Source: Saccharina japonica
Lineage: Eukaryota; Sar; Phaeophyceae; Laminariales; Laminariaceae
Assembly: GCA_008828725.1 (NCBI GenBank)
Contig: MEHQ01001472.1
Span: 121,596-185,595 of the forward strand
Direction of reading: 5' to 3'
DNA: 64,000 nt
The notes below the pieces were generated by a model, which had not been told where the DNA came from, ran no database searches, and worked only from the letters and a program-made list of their open reading frames with translations. The position numbers and the translations under genes are program-made. Positions within the stretch are counted from its first letter, which is position 1, and every line of letters begins with the position of its first letter. This document shows, one piece after another, positions 31,472-43,150 of the stretch.

Positions 31472-32156
31472 CTCAGCAGCAACACCAGTCGTCGGACGAT
31501 GGCAGGGGTCGGCGCCTTCATCAAATCGATCTCGCTAATTTCAAGCGCGGTGCGAAACAAGCCCGCGCCGCCAGCTACAAAACACGGCGATAGTAGTAGC
31601 AGAAGCGACTCCATCGCCGAAGAAAACAAACAAGCGCTTTCTTCTATCACCGCCGCGGGTGTCGCCGCCGGAGACGTCGTCCCGGTTCCGAAGCAGGAAA
31701 ATTCCTCGGAAACTTCCTGCAAGAAGCGTCGGCACTACCAGCCCCCCTGCGAGGGTGGAAACCCGGGGACTACGGAAAACGACAAGCGCCTGGGGGGACG
31801 CGCGGTGGCGGCGGTGGCGGCGGCGGTGGCTGACCCAAAACGGCAAGACGAACTGCAGCGTTCGTCGTCATCGGTTCGGAACGGAGGAAAAGAAGGAGGA
31901 GAAAGGTTCAGCACGAAACGCCCCAAGAAGAAGAAGGGTAGCAACAACAACAACATCATGCCGACCTTGAACGTTGCTGCTGCGACCAGGTCGCGCCCCG
32001 AAATGGAGCCGGAACCTTCCAAGAAAAAGCGCCGCCCCACGATTGTTTCGGCTGGTGATGGTGATGGTGCCGGGTCTTCTTGTTCCACTACTGCGGCGGC
32101 GGTGGCGGCGGCGGCCGCGACACTGACGACCGACGAGACGGAAGAAGAAGAAGAAG
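31472..32156 (+). CDS. Exon 18: disordered region with nuclear-localisation-like clusters
   Basis: 228 codons plus one base (phase 0 in, phase 1 out). The acceptor TTTTTTTCAG is strong. Low-complexity Ser/Ala/Lys sequence contains basic clusters CKKRRHY, RPKKKKG and SKKKRRP that resemble nuclear localisation signals, polyalanine coded by GCG repeats and a terminal Glu run. The only GT after the Glu codons gives donor AAG|GTGACA. No globular domain is seen. Confidence 0.74.
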
Positions 32157-33337
32157 GTGACACTGTTTTAATAAAGATTTTGGTCTATTTTCTCTTTTGT
32201 TTTTCTGTTTTGATAGTGGTGTACGAGTGCATGTGGAAACCGGTGCATATACGGGATCGGTTGCGGCAGTTCGGGCTAGTGGACCGCTGCATTTGGGGGG
32301 GTGCATTCATATTTTTCCCTACGAAGGGGACCGGCTTTCGTTGGCATTACTTTGTATGTACATGCATACGTATACTTTTATTTAGTATATTATATATACA
32401 CATTACTACGTATGTATATTTTTGTTTAGCTCGATCACCGTTTTTGTGTCGAAGAAAGAAGAAGCGATTATGGCCATGAATTTTGGCCACGAATTCGAAC
32501 TCGATAAAACAGGAGTGACTCTTCCCATCGAGTTGACGTTTTTCCTCAATCGAACCATGCCAGTACTAGGCAACCAACCCTCCTATTTCCCTTTGGTTCC
32601 AACAGTTCGATACCGATATTCCCTTTCACACTCCACCATAACCGTGCGAAAATGTTTATGTACCGTTTTGCCGCACTCCTAGGCTTGTTTCCCTTTGCAT
32701 GAGGACCCCCTATGTGTGGCATATGACTTGACCTCTTCTTCTCGTCCAGGAAAAACCTCACTGCGCACGTAGTATTGGGTGTGTGGTGTGTATATCAGCT
32801 CAGTGGTGATACTGCGCGCACGCGACACACCAAGAGGTTATGAGCCTCGATCGCGCGGACGCACCAGCGGCAATTATGGTTACCGACTAAACTCCTCCTC
32901 GCTATATAGGTGCCATCGCTAATACCTAACCCGCTGTTTATCGCTTATTTGGAAACGAGAAGGAGGAGACAAGGACAACATTTGAAGCAGACAGAGCTTT
33001 GAATCAGGAAGTGGGTGCCCAAGTTCAGAAGGGAGTGATAATTCCTGCATACCAGTAGGTTTGCTTTTTTTTTTTCCTGTTTTTTCCCCTTGATTTTTTT
33101 CCCCTGATTGTTTCCCTTGATTTTCTTTTATCATTTATCGGAGATTGTTTTATGAGTGATCATCGTTAAATGAATGAAGCTCATGCTGGAACAGCGCTGA
33201 AGAATGGCAAAGCGCAATTTCAACCATTTGATTTTGTTTCAGAGAATGGTGTTTGAGTGATTCACGTGTGGAAGCTCATGCTGCTATTACATAGTTTGAG
33301 AACGGCAAACGCAAATACTAAAACTTATTATTTGCAG
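32157..33337. other. Intron 18, no element recognised
   Basis: About 1.2 kb of AT-rich sequence. A possible acceptor at 32,430 (TTTTTGTTTAG) is followed by an open frame to 32,479, but no donor in the required phase was found. Confidence 0.45.
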
Positions 33338-33419
33338 CTCGGCTCTATGTATTACCTTGCTTCCGCTTCCACTTCCCCGTCGGCCACGGCCACAATCGGC
33401 GCAAAACACACGGGGATAG

Positions 33420-33559
33420 GTTTACAACGCGTCCCCGGGGTTTGGACGCGAAGGGGGCGGTGGGCACCAGCGAACGAAATTTCCGATGAAGTGGCGAACC
33501 AGGCGGGGGCGGAAGGACGTAGGGTGGGAGACAAGCAGAGGCAGCGCCGGGAGGACGAG
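33420..33559 (+). CDS. Exon 19: charged linker
   Basis: Frame: LQRVPGVWTRRGRWAPANEI then SDEVANQAGAEGRRVGDKQR. Two acceptors are possible: 33,338 (TTTGCAG, stronger, but phase 0 and so inconsistent with the phase-1 end of exon 18) and 33,420 (GGGGATAG, weaker, correct phase 1). The downstream donor GAG|GTGAGC is good and phase 0. I prefer 33,420 on phase; with 33,338 a small unseen exon would be required. Confidence 0.6.
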
Positions 33560-33699
33560 GTGAGCACGGAAAATAAAATAAACAAAAACAACCATCCAAC
33601 TTGCTCTACGTTAAGTATGCCACTCTGTCCCTATATACAAGGACTGTTCTTATTAAATACTAATACGTAAACGGTTCTTATATTTCGAAACATAGTGAG

Positions 33700-33701
33700 T
33701 G

Positions 33702-33737
<36 letters not shown>

Positions 33738-33790
33738 CGTCGGCTTAAGTCCCGTCTTTTCTGGTGCAGGCCGAGAGAGAGAGAGAGAGA
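33700..33790. repeat. (AT)n and (GA)n microsatellites
   Basis: An AT run at about 33,702-33,737 and GA at 33,773-33,790, intronic. Confidence 0.8.
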
Positions 33791-33867
33791 AAGCACACGA
33801 CACGTTTAGGTTGTAATAAGTATGTCTACTGTAGTAGACGCGCGCTTGGTTTGCGGCACACGTAGTA

Positions 33868-33978
33868 CCTTAACGGAGGACTATAGTAAAGAGGAACAAA
33901 CCTTGTCGGTAAAAATGGAGAAATACGTCTATTTTTGTGTGTGTCCCGTAGGTTCTATTTACTACGCCCCCCCCCGGT
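33868..33978. mobile_element. P-family MITE
   Basis: Left end ACGGAGGACTATAGTAAAGA and right end GGTTCTATTTACTACGCCCC, with the internal GTAAAAATGGAGAAATACG and TTTTTGTGTGTGTCCCGTAG motifs of the family. The ends are more diverged than in other copies. Confidence 0.6.
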
Positions 33979-33979
33979 G

Positions 33980-35211
33980 ATAGTAGACCTGCGCACTGCC
34001 GTGATCCTGTCTACGGCACAGACAATAACGCTGTATGGGCTCCATTGGGCTTTTGCCCCCCTGCTCGTGACCGAGCCTGTCGAGCACATCTCTGACGCTG
34101 CAGAGTCGTTAACTCGGCCTCCCACATCACACAACGTTTGATTTTTTTTGTTTTTTAAATCTTCCGGCGGATGAGTAGAAATAACTCTTAAGCCCGCCAC
34201 GCTTCCGCGTTCAACACCGTGCCGTGTGTCGATTCACCCCGTGCCCCCTCGGCAGCGTCAGCTCCTGCTGCTCCTGCTGCTGCTACCTTGGCCGCTTGAG
34301 TATGTCGACCCGAGCTGACCCCCGAGAGGGTTTGATGCTCGGCCCCCGATCGATGGTTGTCCTGCATGCGACACCGAAATTATTGCGATTTAAGTAAAAC
34401 TGCGGACGCACACATAATTATTGGTAGGATGTTTTTTGTGAGAGCTGGTATATATACAAATATATAAATATGATGACGCGCGGTATGATAAAAGGGTAGC
34501 ACCGAATTGTATCTGATGTTCCGCGTCATAAAATAGAGCTGTAGTATAACCTCATCCAACAACCTACTCACAGCAGCGAGCAAAAAAACGAGTAAGTTGT
34601 TGTAAGCTCTACTACTGCTGTCAGTCCGGTTCACAATCCCATGGGCCTCTTGTCTGTATCTGTCTATCGGTTTCGTTTTGTAAACCCATACATCGGATCC
34701 ATGCATGTTGAGAGTAAGTAACTCTCGCCACCCTTGGCTGTGAGGAGCGTTTCATCCGTGAAAAAACAAAATCGGAACCACAAGAAAGTAGCAAACCCCC
34801 TGATTCCAACTCTGCTTTAGCCCAGCGCGTACCGTATCACCCGGGGTGACAAGATAACCCACACACCCTCCAACGGTTTTCAGCGCTAAATTTACATCGG
34901 CAAGGGGAAGAGTCACAGATTAAAAGCCGAACGATACATCCATCTAATACAAAAAAAATCTCGACAGAGCTCGTCCTAAGGCCATCACTTTTCGTTTTTT
35001 TTTGTGTGTTCCCTTTTTGATTCGGGGAAATATATTTACCTGGGTATTCACTCCAGGGGGTGTGTTGGATTATCACACTGGGTGGTACCCGGCATGGCCT
35101 TTTAGTGCGACACGAAAGGAGTGCGATGTTCACGGCGGACGCACACCAATGCTAGTCGAGGACGTACAGCGATGTTAACCGCGGACGCAAAACTGCAAAA
35201 CGTGTTTGTAG
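33980..35211. other. Intron 19 remainder, nothing recognised
   Basis: AT-rich to mixed sequence without exon-like blocks, tandem repeats or paired termini that I could detect. Confidence 0.45.
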
Positions 35212-35331
35212 GAGGTGATGAGGGCTGGGAACGCGAAGCGGGAGGAGCTGTTGGAGTACCTAAAGACCCCCGACGGGGAGGCGTTGGTGGCGAGGGTGGC
35301 GACGCTTCTTGTGCACGCACGACGCGAACAG
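35212..35331 (+). CDS. Exon 20: helical segment
   Basis: Forty codons, phase 0. EVMRAGNAKREELLEYLKTP and DGEALVARVATLLVHARREQ are strongly helical. Acceptor GTTTGTAG, donor CAG|GTGAGA. It links the charged exon 19 to the Arg/Gln/Glu-rich helix of exon 21. Confidence 0.82.
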
Positions 35332-35539
35332 GTGAGAAGCATAAATGCAAGGGGGGTGTTTGTTGGTGTTAATGCGCAATCCACCTAGGGACTTCTTTTT
35401 CGGGACATAGGGATATCTCAGAATACAAGGTACAGTAATAATAGCGAATTGGAATATATATGTAAGGAAGGGAAATGGAAAGGAAAGGAAAAGAAAAGGA
35501 CAAAGACATCTAGAACGAAAGACAGACAGGCAGACACGA

Positions 35540-35612
35540 ATAAATAAGGAAGGAAGGAAGGAAGGAAGGAAGGAAGGAAGGAAGGAAGGAAGGAAGGAAG
35601 GAAGGAAGGAAG
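35540..35612 (+). repeat. (GGAA)n microsatellite
   Basis: An almost pure GGAA repeat of about 18 units in a wider purine-rich stretch (35,465-35,780), intronic. Confidence 0.85.
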
Positions 35613-35848
35613 GGACGAGAACGATACAATAAGGAAAACAAAGGAAGAGATATAGAAAGGAAGAAAGAAAGAAGGAACGAGAACAAAACAAGAATGAGAA
35701 CGAAAAAGAAAAAAGAAACATTAGAACGAGAATGAAAGAAAGAAAATATAAATGGAAAACGAAAGGAAGGAAAAAAACAACCAAATTCGCGCTACTGCCC
35801 CGTTTATCAAACCCTTGCCGTCTCAAAAAACAACCTCGCCCACCACAG

Positions 35849-36218
35849 GAGCGAGAGACTCGCGCGGTGGAGCGGACGCAAAGGGCCGAGCTCCGAGCGT
35901 ACGAGAGGCAGAAGCAGCGGCAAACACGGGAACAACAACGTCTCACGGGAACCGAGATTCACGACGACGGCGAGGGGACAGCAACAACGACCCGCCCGCG
36001 TCCCTTCTGGCTCACGGCTTCTTCGGCACTGTCTAAGTCTCTTCTTCGAGGCCAGCCGACAAACCCTCTCGACAAAAACTCGGGTTCTACGTCGCTTGGA
36101 GGCCAGCAAACAAACCGCCTTGATGTGGGCAAATCGGGGTCTAAATCGCTTCTAGGCCAGCCGATAACCCACCTCGACATCGACAAAAAAACGGGTGCCG
36201 GTGGCGCCGACGCAAGAG
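35849..36218 (+). CDS. Exon 21: coiled coil and a three-copy peptide repeat
   Basis: 123 codons plus one base (phase 0 in, phase 1 out). ERETRAVERTQRAELRAYER continues the charged helix. The second half has three tandem copies of a roughly 20-residue repeat: SLLRGQPTNPLDKNSGS, SLGGQQTNRLDVGKSGS and SLLGQPITHLDIDKKTG, matching an approximately 60-bp DNA repeat, a coding minisatellite. Acceptor CCACCACAG, donor GAG|GTGAAT; exon 22 starts with the two bases needed. Confidence 0.8.
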
Positions 36219-36542
36219 GTGAATCCTGGCTGGAAATAGGTTCCTCGAACACAATATCCGGACGACCTTCCGTCTCTGATGGTTGGAAACAAAAAAATTG
36301 AAGAGGAACGAGACTTCCGACGCGGTAAAACAAAAACCCCAACTCGTTTGTTTTGTTGTGTACGTAGGCTAACCTTAGAGAGTTGTCTCCAGTTTTGTTT
36401 CCTAGGTGTTGTTATTATCGAGTGGGTTGATTTGTTTTGAGCGGTCGAAGCGAAGTTCACCCCTTTACAACCACATCCATCCCTGTTTTTGGGGACAGAC
36501 CACTCGGAATTCGTACGGCATCATTTTTGCAGCACTACTATT

Positions 36543-36653
36543 ACGGTGTGGCTAATGTAGTAAATAGGACCTGAGGCACACACACAAACCTATATATTAA
36601 CATATTTTTACTAACAAAAGTTGGTCCTATTTACTATGATCCTCCGTAATAAT
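36543..36653. mobile_element. P-family MITE
   Basis: From ACGGTGTGGCTAATGTAGTA and AATAGGACC to GGTCCTATTTACTATGATCC and TCCGTAA, with internal CACACAAACCTATATATTAA; inverted ends about 110 bp apart. Confidence 0.68.
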
Positions 36654-36884
36654 ACAAGGGTCAGGCCGGAAATGGAAAAAAAAAACAGTGTAAGGGATCG
36701 GGAACCAGTCTGAGAATAATCTGTTGTTTGTTGTCGTAGAGAGAATTCGGCGTTATGGTTCGTAGTCTTTTTGACCGAATAGCTCACTTTAACAGCAGCA
36801 GCTGACAGTAGTTTGGTTGGTTGATCGCTCTTTGTGGGAAATACCAAGGGGAATAATAAAAGGGTTAAGCAAAAACAAAAAGCG

Positions 36885-37070
36885 CGAATGTTTTGCCCGA
36901 TTTCGACGAAACCAAAGCATGCAATCACTCCCCTGCAGACACAGCACCCGCGGCAGCTAAGGAGGGGCGTTAAGCTAGAAAAGCACGATTTTTGCTCGAT
37001 TTCGACGAAACCAAAACATGCTATTAACCCCCTGCAGAAACGGCGGCGACGGCGGCGGCTAAGGAGGAGT
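36885..37070. repeat. Tandem duplication of an acceptor and exon start
   Basis: The block from GCCCGATTTCGACGAAACCA through CCCCTGCAG and GCGGCAGCTAAGGAGG at about 36,895-36,965 is repeated at 36,990-37,063, including the acceptor of exon 22. In the upstream copy the frame hits TAA after a few codons, so only the downstream acceptor is usable. Confidence 0.75.
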
Positions 37071-37234
37071 GGGATTCCATGTTTGGGGGAGAGTCGGATG
37101 GTACGGTGGGCACGCTCATGACCGGCTCGACTGTTGCCTCGTCGCTACCGAGCGCGGCAGCGGCCGCTGCGATGGAAGCCGAGGACGAGGGGGACGCCAA
37201 ACGATTGATTGGTCGCCTTCGGGAAGAACAGAAG
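37038..37234 (+). CDS. Exon 22: Ala-rich and acidic segment
   Basis: Two bases completing a Glu codon plus 65 codons (phase 1 in, phase 0 out). TAATAAAKEEWDSMFGGESD is followed by GTVGTLMTGSTVASSLPSAA and an acidic helix ending RLIGRLREEQK. Acceptor CCCCTGCAG, donor AAG|GTTGGG. The following intron is about 10.6 kb and holds the LTR retrotransposon. Confidence 0.8.
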
Positions 37235-38051
37235 GTTGGGTGTTTGTGCGTTGTATATTTTACGAAAAACCTTTAATAGAAGTATGCACTTTTTTATAGC
37301 TGTGAGATCGCGAATATCGTCAGCCGCTGACGAGATGCAGGGGGATTTTGGTTTTAAGGAGGCTTTTTTCGTGCGTCAAATCGGTTTGGGATGTAGGTTT
37401 TGTTATGCGTCTTCATTTTCAACTGTCGTTTCTTCGCCATTTTTTGTGGTCGACACACAATACACATTGTCGGAAAGCTAGTATAATGATAATATCGTCG
37501 AAACTCATCTATGTAATCCTGCTGTGTGATTGGTGTAATATTAATATTTCGATCGCTCGTGCTATAATACGTACTACGGGGTGTGTAGGTGTTGAAACTA
37601 GTCTAGCAAAACCTGACATTTGTTTGGGCGGACCACTGCTGTATATCACGCACATGGAATGTTGTTTTTTGTGTTTTTCTGGTGTACCCTGGTGTACCCA
37701 CCAACAGCGTCGTTACAGCGTTTTCACACGTAAACGATCAACTTGGCACCTCGATGCAGAACGTTCGTCAACACCGCATAGAGCCATCGTGAAGAATCGA
37801 GTCGAGTGCAGCATCATCTGGACGTAAATAAACGATCGCCAACAACAACGTGTCACAGGCCCCGTCAAAAGCAAACGCCGGTCCGTTTCCGCCCCCCCCC
37901 CCCCCGCCCCGCGCCCACGTCTCCATTTCGTAATCGGTTGCACACCGACCGAACATGCCTCGGCTTGGCGCAGAATGATTCTCAACATCGCATCCTAGTC
38001 CTCGTCAAAAACACGTATTTACCGTTCAACCCCCTCTCGCCAACATCGTAC
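37235..38051. other. Intron 22 before the retroelement
   Basis: AT-rich intron with a C tract at 37,892-37,905; nothing recognised otherwise. Confidence 0.5.
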
Positions 38052-38664
38052 TGTGACGGGACGACCGAGTAGTGACGATGATAGAAGGGAATGGAAGTAC
38101 GCTGGTTCGTTGCTTGAGCTTGAAAGCGAGCTTCTTCTTCGATATGGAAAGACCTCTTGTTATTATTATTTAACCTCTGATGATGACTGGAAGATGAGGG
38201 GAAAGATGAGAAGACGAGGGGGCTGAAAAGAGAAGTGACCTGGCTGGGGGGGGGGGGAGTCTGCCTGAGAGCAGACTCTTTTACTCGATCGGCTTAACGG
38301 GAGATTACAGTACTTCCTTGCCAACAACCCGTTAATCGGATAGCTACAGCAGCCACTGGAACTTTCCTGTGGTGTTTAGCCATTCTGAAGAAACATCTGT
38401 TCTGTCCAACGGATAATACCATATCCTATCCAAGGGGTAATATCGTTCCCGTGATATTCTAAGCGCTAATCCTACGAGATATCTCGTCCTTAGGAAGCTT
38501 CTAGTGCTTAGAATCCTCCTATGGACTTATAAAGCTTCTGTGCTACGGCCTATCTGATGTACCCAAGGAAACTTCTGTATACGAGAACAATCTTAGCGCC
38601 ACTAGGCTCTTCACCTGTATGATATTCTATCAATCATCTATAGCCGTAAGGACACCACATCACA
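38052..38664 (-). repeat. 3' LTR of the retrotransposon (613 bp)
   Basis: Nearly identical to the right LTR across AGCTTGAAAGCGAGCTTCTT and TAGCCGTAAGGACACCACAT. It ends with TCACA on the plus strand. Just inside, the minus-strand sequence CAGGGTGGGCTAA is a weak candidate polypurine tract. Confidence 0.88.
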
Positions 38665-40199
38665 TTAGCCCACCCTGAATAGTCGTATATGCAGACCACA
38701 CGATGGTCAATGGATGATAACAAAGTTCATCCTAAAAGACCGAGAGAGGGGGGTCGAAGATGCGGCTATTCAAAACAATAAAAATGAGGCTAAGATTCTC
38801 CCACACCTCGTAGTGAGGCCTAAGCATCACGGATAGGGTCATCGACAGAAGCGACCGCTGAGGGAGGGGTCATGACCAAAACAGGAACAGCAGGGGGTCG
38901 AAATCAAGACAAGGCAGCACATTAAACCCGAAACGAAGCTAAAGAGGTACCAAGACAAATGTAGAAGAAAGCGAGACTCAGGGTACAGCCGTATGTGCGG
39001 GGGCCCATATGTCCAGGGGTCTAAATGACCTGAGGAGATACGAGTGCGAGGCTAGATCATCGAGTCCTAGTGGAAGCGATGGAGGCTACTTAGCATGGAA
39101 CACAAAACACAGTCCAGAGGGGTATCGCAGGGATAACTACTCGCTATGGTCGAAGCGATCCGAAGGACAAACAAGATACAGAAGTCGAATCCAAAACAAA
39201 AACATGATGCATAAGGCGAAGGGGGGCACGGCAAGACTACCTTGGAAATTCCTAAGATTGTAACCAAGGGGTCTGACGGGTCCTAGAAAGGGAGTGAACA
39301 TTGTGCCACTATGAAGCGGTCAAGTATCAGGGGAGCAACGCTAGTAAGCGTAGCAAGGGGGGCCAATCAGAGCCAATGCACTAAATAAACCGCCAGAAAG
39401 AATATACCGGATGTGTAGACCTAATTCGACTAGCTCGACGTGGACGAAATGTGTCCCTACCGTATAGCACGCACATAAGTCAGCTATGGTAGCTACATGG
39501 GAGCGGAACCAGTCGCGAGACAAAACGCGTTGGTAGGTGTTGGAAACGAGAAGACACAATAGACGAACCGATAGCAAATATAACGCAACAATTGAAGTCC
39601 ATTGCGGTCCACTTTACTGTGGAACGGACGCACCAACCGTGGAGACGGTAATGTGGTGGTCTGTTAGCCTGCATAAGGGGCCAAGGCAACGGTGATGCAA
39701 CGCGGGTGGTGGGGGGAAAATACACTAAAACCGAAATCCAGAAAACCGGTGTCGCTATGGTCCAGAGATCTTATGAAGATGGGGACCGGCGAGACCGGAG
39801 ATGGGATAGAACTGATAATCCAAAACTAGAAACTCAGAAAATAACTCAATGACGCCCGGATTGTAGCTACAAGCACAAGATTGGCGTTAGCGATGGCGGA
39901 GGATTCCGAAGTAAAAACCCAGCACGCTAGAAGAACGCTATTCAATAACGGTCCATCTGCCGTCACATGTTGATGCAGGTGTGTGCCGTGATGGATGCCA
40001 CAAAAAAAGCAGGTGCTACCAAAAACATAACAAAACAAGCCGAAAAGCGGGGGTACCGCTGGCGGAACACGCCGAAGTTGGAGATAACCCGGAAGAGCTA
40101 ACTACTGTCGCTTATTGAAGACTATCCTAGAAGTTGATTGGATGCCATGCCTAAAAGAACTATTCTATACTACGAAAGTGAAACTATCCTGAACCAAGA

Positions 40200-40735
40200 A
40201 CGCGAAGGTATCTGAAGGCTAACTAGGGGGGGGCTGAAGCGATGGGGGTTCCACGGGGCGTGTCTGTGCTCCGCAGTACCCCACGGGCTATGCTTCCAGT
40301 CCCATGGCGTTGTAAACACCACGATCCAGAGATGGCGTTCCGGGCAGTAGTGTAGCGGGCGCGCTGAAGGTCGATCTTGATGGGGCCGGGGTCGTCCAGG
40401 AAACGGATGATGTAGGAACCGTCCGGGGAAGAGTCCGGGGGGCTGTCCGAAGAGGTGTCCAAGGGCGCGCGGTGGGCAATTTTGCCAAGCCACCAGAGGC
40501 CGTCGCGCGCCTTGTACCAAACGTGTGCCCCAGAGGGGAGAGTGGTTGAACTGAAGTTGCGGAGCCAGAGGTCGCGGGAGACCAGGGAGTAGCCGGGAGC
40601 GAGAAATATTTGGCCTTGCGACCGTGAGAGTTCCCGGTGTGCGGCACCGATGCGCATTTGTCTGTACAAGAGGTTGGCTTGTCGGTGCTGTGACGGTGTT
40701 CCGGACCAGTAAAGGAGAATATGGCGCCTGACATG
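40200..40735 (-). pseudogene. Retrotransposon pol C-terminal, Tudor/chromo-like domain
   Basis: After the integrase a frame carries AHVWYKARDGLWWLGKIAH followed, after a Ser/Pro loop, by SYIIRFLDDPGPIKIDLQRA. The pattern (V-W-aromatic, W-W-x-G-K-I, then Y-x-V/I-R-F) resembles a small SH3-like barrel of the Tudor/chromo class. Chromodomains at this position guide integration in chromoviruses; here the family is uncertain. It lies in a different frame from the upstream integrase, so a frameshift separates them. Confidence 0.55.
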
Positions 40736-41099
40736 TTGAAGATCCAGTTCCCGTTCCCAGGAGGGGCTGAGAAGTCCGGCCCAGTGGGTCTCGTAGAGGA
40801 CGGCGATAACCCCGTCGCGACCGCGTACGAGTTGATGGCCGGTGATCCGCTCGACGTCGAGGCGCTCCGGTGGCGGTGTGACGTCGTCGGTCGTAACGTG
40901 GTAGGGCGGAGATTTGGCGGCGGAGGCGGTGAGTACGTAGGTGGTGAGGTCCGCAGGCAGGTACTTGGGAAGGTCGGTGGTGTCGTCGGGGCTCCGGCAA
41001 GGCTTGCGTCGTTTTACGGAGACGCGGGGCTTGGAGTCCCATCCAGGAAGATCGGAAGGTAGGTCGGGGAAGAGATAGTTTGTCGTGTAGGGGGCGGTT

Positions 41100-42130
41100 G
41101 TCGGGGGTGTCTGAGGCGGGCGCCGGGCCCACGGCGAGGATCTTAAAGGGCCCGTTCCAGTTGAGGGCGAGCTTGGTCTTCAGCACGGTTGCGTCGGTGT
41201 CTTTTTTGACGCCCTGGCGGATGGTGGAGGTGGAGTTGTAGACCCAGGCCCAGCCGCCTATGGTGAAAGGAGGGGAGGCTGAGAGGGCGGCCATGATGGG
41301 GGCGTTCCAGCGCTGCAGGCGCGAGGTGGTGATGTGGTAGAGCTCGCGGACGAGGGAGTAGGCGCATTGTTGTCGTTCGGTGGCGAAGTTGATGTAGGTG
41401 AGGTGGTCGCGCTCCAGGCTCTGGTGACCGCCGACGTTGTCGGGTTCGAAGACGGAGAGCGGGAGGCGGGGAAGGCGGCCGATGTGGACTTGATTGGGCG
41501 CAAGCCCGGTGGCGGCGTTCACGGAGTTGTTGTAGGCCGAACAGACGTGCGGCAGCAGGAGGTCCCAGTCGGTTTGGTTTTTGTTGCCGACCATGGGGAG
41601 CATCTGGGCCAGGACGTGGTTGACGCGCTCGACGTCGCCGTTAGTGCAGGGGTGGTAGGCGCTGGTATTGACCTTGTTGACGCCAAGGCGGTCGTAGACG
41701 GCGCGGGCGAGCTTCGATGTAAACTGTAGGCCGTTGCCCGAGAGGAGTGTCACTGGACACCCCCAAAGGGTGATGTACTTGTCGATGAAGATGTCGGCGG
41801 TGCCGGCGGCCGTGAACTGAGCTGCGGAGACAGCGAACATGTCGGCGCGGCGGCTGAAACGGTCGGCGAAGAGTAGGATGTGGACGTTTCCGCGTGGGGT
41901 GAGGGGCAAAGGGCCGAAGTAATCGACGCTGACAGTGATGTCAGGGCCGTTGGGTAAAGGGAGGGAGAGGATGGGCCACCGGACAGTTTGGCGGGATGTC
42001 TTGCGGGCCTGGCACATGAGGCAGCGGCGTATCCACTAGCGGGCGGGAACGTCCATTCCGACCCACCAGAAAAAACGTGCCATCATGCGCACCGTTCGTG
42101 TAACTTCCAGGTGTAGGGAAGTAGTGGCGT
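41100..42130 (-). pseudogene. Retrotransposon integrase
   Basis: The zinc-binding region is recognisable (HLEVTRTVRMMARFFWW, then CLMCQARK) but a TAG stop splits it at about 42,036-42,038. The core shows VSVDYFGPLPLTP (first Asp) and NGDVERVNHVL (Glu), with AYHPCTNGD before it. The second catalytic Asp of the usual SDNGxxF motif is Gly here (LLSGNGLQFTS, near 41,735). A GPF-like segment (LNWNGPFKILAVGP) closes the domain near 41,130. Confidence 0.82.
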
Positions 42131-43150
42131 GGCATGTCTGTAGGACCCAGGGGCGCATCAACATTGGAACGTAGATGCACGGTGTGGGTGGAGGGGGGTT
42201 GGGTGGTCGTTGTACCAGAAGGGCGGTGTCGTCGTCGGTGCGGTGGAGTGTACTTTTGGCGGCAAGGCCGAGAACGTCTGAGAGTTGTGGACGCCGAGTC
42301 GAGGGGATGAAGTCGAGAAGGTCGGGTGGTGACGGTGAAGGGGATCCGAGCGATAGAAAACGGATGACGGCAGAGCATAGGGACTCATCACGTTGTTCTC
42401 GTGTCCAGTAGCTGAAGGTGCGGTGCTCGATACGGGCGAGTAGGTGGGGGTCATCATCGGGTGTGACGTCCGGCTCCGAGAGCGGGACCGGCGACGATGG
42501 GGTCGGCAGGGAAGGGTCGGTCGAAGGCGTCGGCCGTGTTTGGGTAGGTGTCGGAGGCNTCGGTGGCGCAGGTTGCGCTGGGGCTGTGGCTGGAGGTGGT
42601 GTCGTTTGGAGAAGCCTCGGTCGGGCCGTGGTTGGGGGCGCTGACGTGCGACGGGTAGGTGCAGGTGTGTTGGAAGCGGTTGCTTGTGGTCGGCGGCCAA
42701 AGCCATAGTCGATGGCGGCTCGGGGGGTTCCCGTGGCAGCGGCGGCGCGATGACGTGTCCGAGAAGAGATGAGGTCCGGAGGAGCTGGGATCGTGGCGCC
42801 AATGGTGGATGGCGGGGAGACGACGGGCGGCCTGGAAGCCGAGCCTGGAGGAGCGCCGGTGTCTACGGCGGCTTTCTCGGGGCATGGAGGTGGTCCGTCG
42901 ACGGTGTGATGGGCCGATACAGGCACGACGAAGGTGTTGGGGGGCGGTGAGGAGACGACGCGCTCCAGTCGTGGTCCCAGGAGACGGAAATCGGTGAAGT
43001 CGTCGGTGGCGAAAGGGAGGGGCTGGATGGTTGGGATAGGGCGGAGAAGGGTGGGGGTACGAGCCCACCCAAGCCGATGCCCGGCGTGGATGGTTCGCAT
43101 GGCGTGAAACCGCAGGGGCGTATCAGGTAGATGCCAACGGTGTCGGGACC
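42131..43150 (-). pseudogene. Pro-rich linker between RNase H and integrase
   Basis: An open frame of about 330 codons on the minus strand, rich in Pro, Thr, Ser and Ala, with one N. Near its end RIEHRTFSYWTREQRDESL and STRRPQLSDVLG resemble the tether before integrase. Linkers this long between RNase H and integrase are unusual for Ty3-type pol. Confidence 0.6.

Noticed and set aside
32422..32682. Open frame and possible acceptor after exon 18
   Set aside because: No donor in the phase required to join exons 18 and 19; the peptide lacks motifs.
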